Source: Methanofollis tationis | Lineage (GTDB): Archaea > Halobacteriota > Methanomicrobia > Methanomicrobiales > Methanofollaceae | Reading direction: 5' to 3' | DNA: 64,000 nt | NCBI RefSeq assembly: GCF_013377755.1 | Contig: NZ_JABXWR010000001.1 | Location: 1,933,104-1,997,103 of the forward strand | In this document: positions 24,238 through 32,078 of the stretch, piece after piece | Layout: the number at the start of each line of letters is the position of its first letter | Numbering within the stretch: the stretch's first letter is position 1 | Position numbers and translations under genes: made by a program | Notes under the pieces: model-generated | What the model was told of the DNA's origin: nothing | Database searches by the model: none | Seen by the model: only the letters and a program-made list of their open reading frames with translations

Positions 24238-25020
24238 ATGAAACAGATCCCGGTCAGGACCCGCTCCTTCGGTGCAGAAGCCGGGGTGCCCGGGGCCGCC
24301 GATCTCGCCCGCATGCTCCCGGCCCGCCGCGGCATCGGCGGTGACATTCTCTCGTTTCAGCTTGAACGCTCGCTCGCCCTTCAGGAGGGGATCAATCTGC
24401 CCTGTGCAGGCGGGCTTTTCTATGGCGAACGTCTGCTCGAATGCCTGGCCGGCGTCGAGGGGCGGCGGGTGACCGGCGAGGTCGGCGTCGAGCCCTCGGC
24501 CGTGCTGGAGGACGTGAGGTTTCTGGTGCGGCGCCAGAAGGGCGTCAGGTTCGCCCTGCCCGCCCCGTCCCTTCTCAAACTCGAGGACGCCTGCTACGGC
24601 GATCCCGACGAGATGGAGGAGGATGTCATACGGGCCTTTCGCCTGCTGATCCGGGAGATGCGGGACGCGGGCGCCGGGGGCCATGTGCTCATTGCGGAAA
24701 GAGTTGTCGACACCGAACTGGAAGGTCTGGCCGGGAAAAAAGTCGTGTTTTTCCCGACGGTGCGGGATGTTCCCTGCCTCGAAGCCCTCCTCGAACACCA
24801 GGGCCTCCTCCCCCTCGACCCGGAGGCACTCTCCCGTCTGGAGGCGCTTGCAGAGCGCTACGAGGTGCGGGAACTCTCCCTCCTGCACCCGACCCATGAG
24901 GACCTGACGGCGGCCTCAGCGTATTTCGACCCCGAGGAGATCACGGCCGGGGGCTATACGGCGGAGGGTGAGGAGGATCGCTGGGCTCTTCTCCGCGCCG
25001 GTGCGTATATCCTCAGATAG
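24238..25020 (+). CDS. Conserved-looking protein, family not assigned
   Basis: I do not recognise the family. The 260 residues are soluble. The segment VRFALPAPSLLKLEDACYGD (about 101-120) followed by MEEDVIRAFRLLIREMRDAGAGGHVLIAE and HPTHEDL recalls the barrel of cobalamin-independent methionine synthases or UroD relatives, but the zinc ligands cannot be placed, so this is only a hint. The stop overlaps the end of the DHH gene on the other strand by 8 bases. Confidence 0.6.
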   Translation: MKQIPVRTRSFGAEAGVPGAADLARMLPARRGIGGDILSFQLERSLALQEGINLPCAGGLFYGERLLECLAGVEGRRVTGEVGVEPSAVLEDVRFLVRRQKGVRFALPAPSLLKLEDACYGDPDEMEEDVIRAFRLLIREMRDAGAGGHVLIAERVVDTELEGLAGKKVVFFPTVRDVPCLEALLEHQGLLPLDPEALSRLEALAERYEVRELSLLHPTHEDLTAASAYFDPEEITAGGYTAEGEEDRWALLRAGAYILR

Positions 25021-25978
25021 TCTCAGCGATCCTGGCCAGGTCGTTGAAGTGGCGGTTCCGTTTGAGGAGCCAGAAGAGGAAGCGGTCGATCAGGCTGAAG
25101 GAGAACGTCCCGCCGGCGGCGTTCGGGTGGCCGCCGCCCCCGTATTGGCGCGCGATGAGGTGGCTGACCGGCGGGACCGACCTGATAGAGAACCGGCCGT
25201 TCGCGGAGACGATCACCTCGATATCGGTCTTCATGGCGTCCCTGATCGCGTGCGCCGTCTCGCTCGGGTAGCCGTGGAGCGGAGCGAAGGCAATCCGGTA
25301 TTTTTTCCCGTAGATCTTTGTCTGCCTGATGCTCGCCCCGATATCGGCGTCCATCCCCGCGCGGATCTCGGCGTAGATCCCCTCCACGCGCCGGTCGGTG
25401 ACCTTTCCCTGTGCGAGGAGGTTCCTGACATAGGTGAGGTGCTGGCGGCGCTGGGTGACCTGTCCGAGAACGTCGGCCTGTGGGTCTTCTTTTTTCCAGA
25501 GGTCGTAGTCGCAGACGAGGCGGGCGACCTTTATGGCCTTTGCGTCGCCGGGCATCAGGTCGCGGGCGGCGATGGCGGTGGCGCAGACCGAGGTGTCGAT
25601 GTGGAGGAGGGCGCAGTGTGGCCTGACCCCGTCGGCCTCGGCGTCGGTCCAGCGGTGGTGGTCCCGCCACTCGATCCGCCAGCCGTTCTCTGCCGCCGCC
25701 TTCACCGTCTCCTCGATCCCGCTCTGGTAACCAAGGTCGGAGATGGAGAGGACGTCCTCTTTTCCGGGCAGGGCGGCGATCAGGGCGAAGATCGCAGAGT
25801 ACCGGCCGACCGAGGAGAAGATCGTCGTGATCGTCCCGTATTTCATGCGGTGGATGGCATCGGCGCCGGCGGCGTCGAGATCGTTGTGGGTGAGGTGGAC
25901 GATTCCTGCCTTTCTTCCGGTGACGGCGCCGGTGAGGTCCTCGTCGGTGGTCTTCCGTCCGTCAATGACACTTACCAT
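25013..25978 (-). CDS. DHH-family phosphoesterase
   Basis: Predicted phosphoesterase acting on short RNA, nucleotides or cyclic dinucleotides. Of 321 residues, the catalytic motifs are LTHNDLDAAGADA (about 28-40), WRDHHRW (about 104-110) and, in the DHHA1 domain, GGGGHPNAAGG (about 280-290). The substrate cannot be told from sequence; NrnA-like oligoribonuclease activity is one possibility. Upstream is the tRNA-Phe gene on the plus strand. Confidence 0.88.
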   Translation of the reverse strand: MVSVIDGRKTTDEDLTGAVTGRKAGIVHLTHNDLDAAGADAIHRMKYGTITTIFSSVGRYSAIFALIAALPGKEDVLSISDLGYQSGIEETVKAAAENGWRIEWRDHHRWTDAEADGVRPHCALLHIDTSVCATAIAARDLMPGDAKAIKVARLVCDYDLWKKEDPQADVLGQVTQRRQHLTYVRNLLAQGKVTDRRVEGIYAEIRAGMDADIGASIRQTKIYGKKYRIAFAPLHGYPSETAHAIRDAMKTDIEVIVSANGRFSIRSVPPVSHLIARQYGGGGHPNAAGGTFSFSLIDRFLFWLLKRNRHFNDLARIAETI

Positions 25979-26065
25979 TACCTACATTCTGGGGGCGGGG
26001 GCATAATAAGGGCGGCGGTGAGAACCGCACGGTTTATTAATCTGAAATGACAACATGTATAGGTC

Positions 26066-26139
26066 GCCCTAGTAGCTCAGACTGGGAGAGCGCCAGACTG
26101 AAGATCTGGTTGTCCCCGGTTCAAATCCGGGCTGGGGCA
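26066..26139 (+). tRNA. tRNA-Phe (anticodon GAA)
   Basis: 74 bases with acceptor GCCCTAG/CTGGGGC (one G-T pair), anticodon stem CCAGA/TCTGG with loop CTGAAGA, T-arm CCCGGTTCAAATCCGGG. No intron and no encoded CCA. The tnpB element lies about 110 bases downstream. Confidence 0.95.
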
Positions 26140-26247
26140 CTCTTATTTTTGTGAAAGTTTCATTTTATAAGGACTTTTGTGCCGTTTTGCATGTATGATA
26201 GGCCCGATGAAATGGTGTGGCCCTTTACGAAGAAAACAGGCAGAATG

Positions 26248-26267
26248 CCCCCCACTTCAGTGGGGGG
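26248..26267 (+). repeat. Left-end hairpin of the tnpB element
   Basis: CCCCCCACT pairs perfectly with AGTGGGGGG around TC. Subterminal hairpins of this type are the TnpA recognition structures of IS200/IS605 elements. Confidence 0.65.
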
Positions 26268-26507
26268 ATGAATGCCGTCCCCCCGACACCATTATTACGT
26301 ATTAAGACACATAACCGCCCAATGCTTAAGGCATATCGGTATCGACTCTATCCCACAAAGTCTCAGGCTCCTCTCCTTGAGCAGACGCTTGAGATGTGTC
26401 GATGGGTCTATAACGATACGCTCGCATTGCGAAAAAAGGCGTGGGAACAGGAACAGCATTCCATTTCTCTCTATGAAACCAACAAGATCCTGACCCAATG
26501 GAAAAAG

Positions 26508-26539
26508 GAACGACCCGATCTAAGAACGACCCGATCTAA
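26508..26539 (+). repeat. 16-bp tandem duplication in tnpB
   Basis: GAACGACCCGATCTAA occurs twice back to back. One copy gives RPDLNQVHSQ in frame, as in other TnpB proteins; two copies shift the frame and bring an early stop. Confidence 0.95.
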
Positions 26540-27305
26540 ACCAGGTTCACTCTCAGGTTCTTCAGAATGTCCAGATGCGCGTTGATCTTGCGTTCAAAGC
26601 GTACTTCCGGCGGGTGAAGGCAGGGGAGAGCCCGGGATACCCGCGGTTCAAGGGGAAAGGCCGATACGACAGTATCACGTATCCGCAGTATGGATTCAAA
26701 CTCGATGGCGATCGTCTTCATCTCTCAAAGATCGGAGATGTAAGGATCGTCCTCCACCGTCCGGTCGAAGGGACGATCAAGACCCTTACAATCCGACGCT
26801 CAGCAACCGGAAAGTGGTATGCCTGCTTCTCGGTCGAGTACGATCCCACGCCTGCACCGCAGAAGGAGACCACAGTCGGGATCGATGTCGGGCTTGAGTC
26901 TTTTGCCACACTCTCAAGCGGAGAGAAGATCCAAAACCCGCGGTTCTTCCGCACCGACGAGAAGGCCCTTGCGAAAGCACAGAGGAAACTCTCGAAGGCA
27001 GAGAAAGGAACTCCTGAACGGAAGAAAGCCCGGAAGATCGTCGCACACGTCCACGAACGTATCGCCAACAGGCGGCTCAATTTTGCTCACCAGATCTCCC
27101 GTCAATTAGTGGATCGGTTTGGCACGATTGTGTTCGAGGATCTGAACGTCAAGAATATGCAGAAAAACCACTATCTGGCAAAAAGCATTGCAGATGTTGC
27201 CTGGAATATGTTTATCACGATCACAGAGAGCAAAGCGGAGGATGCTGGCTCACGCGTGATCCTGGTGAACCCCAGAAACACGTCTCAAATGTGCTCCAGA
27301 TGTGG

Positions 27306-27313
27306 GATGATCG
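27306..27313 (+). repeat. Left 8-bp target duplication (GATGATCG) of IS256-family copy 1
   Basis: GATGATCG occurs once in the intact tnpB frame and is found on both sides of the element (27306-27313 and 28571-28578), the target-site duplication expected for this family. Confidence 0.93.
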
Positions 27314-28570
27314 GGTAGTGTTTCAGATCTTCTGTAATTCGTCTGAGCCCTGTCTCCTTGTTTGATCATTCCCCCTCCATCGTCAAATATCTTCTGCCGG
27401 TCACCCACTCCTCATTGATGTCCATCAGGATGGATCCTGCCAGCCTGAGGAGTGACTCTTCATTGGGAAAGGCCCCTACAACTTTGGTTCTCCGTTTCAG
27501 TTCCTTGTTGACTCTTTCCATCATGTTCGTCGTTCGGATCCGCTTTGCGTGCTCTTTCGGGAACGCCGTGTAACTCATAAGTCCCGGGATGAATCTCTCG
27601 ATCGTATTGGCCGCTTTCCGATATCCTCGTTCGTTCAGATCATCTGCAAGCTGCTGAAGTCTTTCCTCGTCCCCATATGCCTCCTTCAAGGACTCAGCAA
27701 CTTCTTTCTGATGTTTCCGTGGAATATTCTTTAAAACCGCCCGGGTGCAATGGACCGAGCACATCTGCCACGATGCGCCGAGGAAGGCGGCTTCCGCCGC
27801 CTTCTGGATCCCGGCATGACCATCTGAGACAACCATCTTGACACCCACCAATCCTCGTTCTTTGAGGTCTTCGAACAATCCCGACCAGAACATCTCATTT
27901 TCACAATCAGTGATTCTAGCTCCCAGGATTTCCCGGTAGCCATCCATTCGAACACCGGCGATCACCAGAAGAGCTTTGGTGATGTAGCGTGGTCCCTCTC
28001 TGACTTTGTAGTACGAAGCATCCACAAAGAGATAGGGAATCTCCTGTTCAATAGGCCTCTGAAGGAATGCATGGACCTGTTCATCGAGGTCCTTTGCTAT
28101 CCTGGATACTGAAGCAGGAGAGAGTTGTTCGATGCCAAAATGAGCAACAATCTCCTGGATCCGGCGGGTTGAGACTCCCTGAAGGTAGGATTCAAAGATA
28201 GCATTCTCAAGAGCCTTCTCAACCCGGGAATAGCGTCCAAATACCTGTGTTTCGAAGGGGAACTCTCGGAATTGTGGTTTCTGGAGGATCGTTTCTCCAT
28301 ATCGGGTTTTTAGAGAGCGCTTCTTGTAGCCGTTTCGGTGAGCCTTCCGCGCATCGGTTCGTTCATACTGCTCGGCTCCCGCCTGGTGGAGGGCTTCGAG
28401 CAGCATCACCTGGTTGAGGAACCAGGTGATGAGGGTCTTCATGCCATTCTCATTATCGGAAAGATAATCTTCGATTAACGCTAAGGGATCCATGGCCCTG
28501 TTTCTCCTTTGTCCAAATCTAGGTTGGATTCAGGGCCAAATTATTTTTACAGAAAATTCGTTACACTATC
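27314..28570 (-). mobile_element. IS256-family insertion sequence, copy 1 (1,257 bp)
   Basis: The element begins GGTAGTGTTTCAGATCTTCTG on the plus side and, from the other end, GATAGTGTAACGAAT; imperfect terminal inverted repeats of about 25 bases share TAGTGT...ATCTTCTGTAA blocks. It holds one transposase gene on the minus strand and is inserted in the zinc-finger codons of tnpB. Copy 2 at 42903 has the same length and opposite orientation. Confidence 0.95.
27366..28493 (-). CDS. IS256-family (mutator-type) transposase, copy 1
   Basis: DDE transposase of 375 residues, intact. Catalytic regions are YLFVDASYYKVREG (first Asp, near 177), VVSDGHAGIQKA (second Asp, near 240) with MCSVHCTRAV after it, and NMMERVNKELKRRTK (Glu, near 331). 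The start is an ATG with GGAG about 11 bases upstream. It differs from copy 2 by only two residues that I can see (Ala/Thr near the second Asp, and Gln/Glu in the stretch LQ-Q/E-LADDL). Confidence 0.96.
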   Translation of the reverse strand: MDPLALIEDYLSDNENGMKTLITWFLNQVMLLEALHQAGAEQYERTDARKAHRNGYKKRSLKTRYGETILQKPQFREFPFETQVFGRYSRVEKALENAIFESYLQGVSTRRIQEIVAHFGIEQLSPASVSRIAKDLDEQVHAFLQRPIEQEIPYLFVDASYYKVREGPRYITKALLVIAGVRMDGYREILGARITDCENEMFWSGLFEDLKERGLVGVKMVVSDGHAGIQKAAEAAFLGASWQMCSVHCTRAVLKNIPRKHQKEVAESLKEAYGDEERLQQLADDLNERGYRKAANTIERFIPGLMSYTAFPKEHAKRIRTTNMMERVNKELKRRTKVVGAFPNEESLLRLAGSILMDINEEWVTGRRYLTMEGE

Positions 28571-28578
28571 GATGATCG
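28571..28578 (+). repeat. Right 8-bp target duplication (GATGATCG) of copy 1
   Basis: Exact repeat of 27306-27313, directly following the element end. Confidence 0.93.
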
Positions 28579-28639
28579 TCGCAAAGACACTTTCTGATCG
28601 TGTTCATTCCTGCCCGCATTGTGGGTTGGTGATGGATCG

Positions 28640-28724
28640 CGACCAGAACGCGGCGATCAACATTATGAGATTGGGGCTGCAATCTCAGGGGTAACCCAGG
28701 ATGCCCCCGACGAGAGGAGGGGGA
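28640..28724 (+). ncRNA. Candidate omega RNA (reRNA) at the tnpB 3' end
   Basis: In this family the guide RNA overlaps the 3' end of tnpB and the element's right end. Here the codons after DRDQNAAIN lead into CTCAGGGGTAACCCAGGATG and a hairpin of CCCCC (28704-28708) with GGGGG (28719-28723). Borders are a guess. Without an active TnpB it would be a relic unless another TnpB uses it. Confidence 0.4.
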
Positions 28725-28831
28725 GCAGTCACATGCGTGCACCTGTGCATGACGCCCTCCCGTAGCGCGGGTTTGGAGAAAGCGTTTGATGGGCACGCCG
28801 GTGCCGGGATCCGCCTCCTCTCCGACCCGTT

Positions 28832-29215
28832 TCACTTGCCTGTCCCTGCTCCTGAAAAATACCTGTCCAGTGCCTCTTTCAGTTCGAGGGGAGAGATCGG
28901 CTTTTCCAGCACCCCGACGACGCGCCGTCCGTATCGTGCATATTCTTCTGGCAGCAGGTGGCGGGCGGTGAAGAGCATCACCGGGATATCCGCTCCTGTT
29001 CTCCCCTCAAAAAGTGCGTCGAGGAACTTCCATCCGTCCACCGGCGCCATCTGCACGTCCAGGAGGATCAGGTCCGGCCTCCTTTTCCCGGCGATCTCCA
29101 GCGCATCAGGGATGCTCTGCGGGATCAATGGTTCATAGCCGATCCTGTGGAGGATCAGGTCCATCATCTCGAGGGTGACCCGGTCGTCGTCCACGACAAG
29201 GATGTTATATCCCAT
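28832..29215 (-). CDS. Single-domain response regulator
   Basis: Receiver domain only, about 127 residues: acidic pocket VVDDDR at the start, phospho-Asp in LILLDVQM, Thr in MLFTAR and Lys in LEKPIS. No output domain, so it works through partners or as a phosphate relay. The start is taken at MGYNILVVDDD (29215); it overlaps the end of the histidine kinase gene by 11 bases, so the two are coupled. Confidence 0.92.
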   Translation of the reverse strand: MGYNILVVDDDRVTLEMMDLILHRIGYEPLIPQSIPDALEIAGKRRPDLILLDVQMAPVDGWKFLDALFEGRTGADIPVMLFTARHLLPEEYARYGRRVVGVLEKPISPLELKEALDRYFSGAGTGK

Positions 29216-30638
29216 CTCCCCCCCTCTTCTGCAGGGCCACGGTGAACGTGCTGCCTTCTCCAACCCTGCTCTCCACGGCGATTGTCCCGCCGTTCAGGCG
29301 TACGTAGCGTTCGGCGATCGGGAGGCCGAGCCCCATCCGGTCGTAGTCGCGGCTGAGATCCTGCTCGTCGGCGAGATAGAACGGTTTGAAAATCGCCTTC
29401 AGTTTTTCAGGCTCGATCCCGATACCATTGTCTCTCACGATAATGGCCTGGTAATCCTCGTCTTCCTGGTAGGCGATCTCGACCCGGCGCGGGGGCCTGT
29501 TGTACTGCACGGCGTTGAGTACAAGGCTTTCCAGCACAAGGAAAAACTGCTCTCGATTGACCGAGATGCAGGCGTCGTCTGGAATATAGAGGCGCACCTC
29601 TGCGGTGCTTCCGACGTCATGGTGGGCGAGCACCTCGCAGACCAGGCCGCGCAGGTGCACCTGTTCAGGGGCGCAGGCAACCTTTCCGCTGTCGAGAAGG
29701 GAGAGTTCGAGCATCCGGTTCACGATGATGCGCTCGCGGTGGACATTGTCCAGACAGATCTTCAGGAGACGGCCGGCATCGTCGCCGATGCCGTAGCGCT
29801 CGCGATCTTCGATGAGGAGATGAAGATAGCCGAGGACCGGTTGAAGCGGTGTCCTCAGTTCGTGCGCAGCCGTGGTGACGAAGTCCTGTCTCCAGGTCTC
29901 CTCGACGGCGATCTTCCTGGTCGCCTCCTCCTCGCCTGTCCGTGCGGCCCTGTACGAGGCGAGCGATGAGAGATCGAGCGCCGAACAGGAGTGCTCCATC
30001 TGGTCGGGCCGGCCGGCAAGGAGCACAGGGACGGCGTTTCCTGCCATACCGGTAAAGACGGTCTCGAAGTTTCTTACTTCGACGCCCCTGCCGAGCATGC
30101 CGCAGAACGCCTGCCTGTCACTGTCACTGGTCCAGATCAGGCCGATCTCCATCCCTTCCAGCGCCTCTCTGGTGTATCCGAGGAGGGCGGCAAAAGCGGG
30201 TGTTGCACTGGTGATCATGAACGAGGTGCGTTCGAGCGTAAACGCAGGATTGTTCCTGGTGCTTCTCGTCATATCCTGGAAGCCGCGCGGCTGGAAGAGG
30301 GTGACCGCGGTCATCCCCCAGAGGTAGAGAAGCGTAAAGAGAAAGATCATGACCGGGTCGATGATGTAGCCGTCGAATGCGAGGTAGAGCGTCACCGTGG
30401 TATATGCGAGGGAGAGCGCGGCCGCCGTCCAGATCGAACGGTTCGAGTACCAGACGGCGATCGCGACGAGGGGGATGTAATAGAGGTGTGAAAAGGCGAT
30501 CCCGGCGGCAAAAAGGATGGAATAGATCAGGATTATGGCAAGAATTGCAACAAACCCGCCATTGATCCCTATTCTGTACAGTCTGGAACCACACGGGGGA
30601 AAAAAAGCAGGTTCCGGACAAAATCCCCGTTCGGCCAT
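29205..30638 (-). CDS. Membrane sensor histidine kinase with PAS domain
   Basis: Of 477 residues, about 25-115 form three or four membrane helices. A PAS-like domain follows (MITSATPAFAALLGYTREALEGMEIG, about 143-168). The H-box is TTAAHELRTPLQPVLGYL with the phospho-His near 257. The HATPase domain has the N-box VLNAVQYN, DNGIGIEP and MGLGLPIAERYV. It phosphorylates the overlapping receiver protein by inference. The signal is unknown; the PAS domain suggests redox or small-molecule sensing. Confidence 0.92.
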   Translation of the reverse strand: MAERGFCPEPAFFPPCGSRLYRIGINGGFVAILAIILIYSILFAAGIAFSHLYYIPLVAIAVWYSNRSIWTAAALSLAYTTVTLYLAFDGYIIDPVMIFLFTLLYLWGMTAVTLFQPRGFQDMTRSTRNNPAFTLERTSFMITSATPAFAALLGYTREALEGMEIGLIWTSDSDRQAFCGMLGRGVEVRNFETVFTGMAGNAVPVLLAGRPDQMEHSCSALDLSSLASYRAARTGEEEATRKIAVEETWRQDFVTTAAHELRTPLQPVLGYLHLLIEDRERYGIGDDAGRLLKICLDNVHRERIIVNRMLELSLLDSGKVACAPEQVHLRGLVCEVLAHHDVGSTAEVRLYIPDDACISVNREQFFLVLESLVLNAVQYNRPPRRVEIAYQEDEDYQAIIVRDNGIGIEPEKLKAIFKPFYLADEQDLSRDYDRMGLGLPIAERYVRLNGGTIAVESRVGEGSTFTVALQKRGGDGI

Positions 30639-30794
30639 TGGAATGAAGAGGTATTAGGTACGGCGTTATTTATGCGCTTTCATTTGATGCGGCGTTCTCC
30701 TGTGCCACACGGCGTGAACCACTCTGCACCTGCCGTACGGCGTCTTCCCGCTCTGCCCCCACAAGATAAAAAGTGGTGTAGCCAAGATCCTTTC

Positions 30795-31499
30795 ATGCGC
30801 CCATATGTCTTTGTCAACCTTGCCATGAGTGCGGACGGGAAGATCTCGACGCGGGAACGGCGTCAGGTGAAGATATCCGGACCTGAAGACTTTGAACGGG
30901 TAGACCTGATCAAAGCGGACGCCGACGCGATCATGGTCGGTATCGGGACGGTGCTTGCCGACAACCCCTCGCTCACCGTGAAGTCCTCAAGGCGGAAAGG
31001 GGAACGGACGGCCGCGGGACGGGAAGAGAACCCGGCCCGGATCGTCGTGGACTCGATGGCGAGAACCCCGGTCGACGCCGATATCCTCGTCAAAGGGGCC
31101 GGGAAGAGGATAGTGGCGGTATCGGCGGCAGCGCCCGCAGACCGGGTCGATGCCCTCAGGGAGCGCGCCGAGGTCATCGTTGCCGGCGAGCAGACGGTCG
31201 ACCTCGCCGCCCTGATGGAGGCCCTCGCCGGGATCGGGATCAGGCGGCTGATGGTCGAAGGGGGCGGCACCCTGATCTGGGGGCTCTTTAAGGCCGGACT
31301 TGTCGACGAACTGCGCACCTATGTCGGTTCGGTCGTCATCGGCGGTTCTGGGGCGCCGACACCGGCGGATGGGGACGGTTTTCTTGCAGAAGGTGAGTTC
31401 CCGCGCCTTATTCTGGCTGGCGTGGAGCGGATCGACGACGGCGTGCTCCTGACCTGGCAGGTGAAAAAAGAGGAGGGAGATCGGTCACTTCGGGGGTAG
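30795..31499 (+). CDS. 2,5-diamino-6-(ribosylamino)pyrimidinone 5'-phosphate reductase
   Basis: RibD-C/ArfC-type reductase of archaeal riboflavin synthesis, feeding FAD and the deazaflavin F420. In 234 residues: MRPYVFVNLAMSADGKIST, DADAIMVGIGTVLADNPSLT, IVVDSMARTP and RLMVEGGGTLIWGLF, all family blocks for NADPH and substrate binding. The ATG at 30795 is used because upstream codons are not conserved in character. Its 3' end overlaps the lipoprotein gene on the minus strand by 15 bases. Confidence 0.92.
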   Translation: MRPYVFVNLAMSADGKISTRERRQVKISGPEDFERVDLIKADADAIMVGIGTVLADNPSLTVKSSRRKGERTAAGREENPARIVVDSMARTPVDADILVKGAGKRIVAVSAAAPADRVDALRERAEVIVAGEQTVDLAALMEALAGIGIRRLMVEGGGTLIWGLFKAGLVDELRTYVGSVVIGGSGAPTPADGDGFLAEGEFPRLILAGVERIDDGVLLTWQVKKEEGDRSLRG

Positions 31500-31982
31500 G
31501 ACGACGTCGTAGATCTTGAACTCTGTGGCGCTGTTCGGCCCCAGCGGGCGGTCCATGGTGACCCAGACCTGGACGCGGTCCTGTGCGGCCGTCCCGGTGA
31601 ACTCGATCGTCTGGCCGCGGGAGAGCGACGCCCCCGAGGGTTTGGTCAGGCTCTTTGTCTCGGTGGTCCCATCCGAACGGGTGACTGTTGCGGTCAGCTG
31701 GCGGACGTTCTCCTGGCCCTTGCCGCCATTGAAGGTGACGGTGATGGTCTTATAGATCGGATCCTTCTGTGCGGTTGCCGAAACGGTGTAGTCGGCCGGC
31801 ATCGCGTCGGTCGGTTCAGGCACCAGGGAGATCGGCGCTGCTGTGGTGGCGGCGGGAGCGGTGGTGGTCTGGGGTCCGGTGGTCGGAGCGGGCGTTGTAT
31901 CCGGTGATGTGCCCGTGCAGCCGGCGGCCAGGGCCGTGACGGCGAGCACCGCCAGAACAAGAAGAATGGTTACTCTTTTCAT
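31485..31982 (-). CDS. Predicted lipoprotein of unknown function
   Basis: Lipoprotein signal peptide: a basic start, a hydrophobic stretch (LLVLAVLAVTALA) and the lipobox-like AAGCTGT with Cys near 22. A Thr/Pro/Ala-rich linker (about 25-50), probably glycosylated, precedes a strand-rich domain with ITVTFNGGKGQENVRQLTA. Exported to the outer membrane face. Family unknown; many methanogens have such proteins. Confidence 0.85.
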   Translation of the reverse strand: MKRVTILLVLAVLAVTALAAGCTGTSPDTTPAPTTGPQTTTAPAATTAAPISLVPEPTDAMPADYTVSATAQKDPIYKTITVTFNGGKGQENVRQLTATVTRSDGTTETKSLTKPSGASLSRGQTIEFTGTAAQDRVQVWVTMDRPLGPNSATEFKIYDVVLPPK

Positions 31983-32078
31983 GCGCGTTTGTGAGAATTA
32001 CTGGTATTTGAGGCTTTCGGAATTCTGGTGGCAAAAGATATATTTCGGCCCCGGCACATTGACCGGATGAGGTGGACA

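Larger units (their letters stand above)
26322..28694 (+). pseudogene. tnpB: RNA-guided nuclease TnpB, disrupted twice
   Basis: The reading frame starts at ATG 26322 (MLKAYRYRLYPTKSQ, the TnpB start). It is frameshifted by a 16-base tandem duplication (26508-26523 and 26524-26539), and resumes as RVDLAFKAYFRRVKAGE. It then runs through RuvC-I GIDVGLESFATL and RuvC-II VFEDLNVKNM, and stops in the zinc finger at CSRCGMI, where an IS256-family element (27314-28570) is inserted. The rest, VAKTLSDRVHSCPHCG and RuvC-III DRDQNAAIN, lies at 28573-28694. Removing one duplicate and the IS gives one uninterrupted frame with all three catalytic acids. Not functional now. Confidence 0.93.
26217..28760 (+). 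mobile_element. IS200/IS605-type tnpB element (IS1341-like, no tnpA), degraded
   Basis: Left part has the hairpin CCCCCCACTTCAGTGGGGGG (26248-26267); right part has hairpins at 28704-28723 and 28738-28749. Between them is a tnpB gene broken twice. No tnpA is present, so it could only have moved in trans. The exact ends are uncertain, since this family makes no target duplication. It lies beside tRNA-Phe. Confidence 0.6.

Noticed and set aside
26217-28760. CRISPR-like or Cas12-type locus at the TnpB gene
   Set aside because: No repeat-spacer array anywhere in the window; the protein is short TnpB with IS200/IS605-type hairpins.
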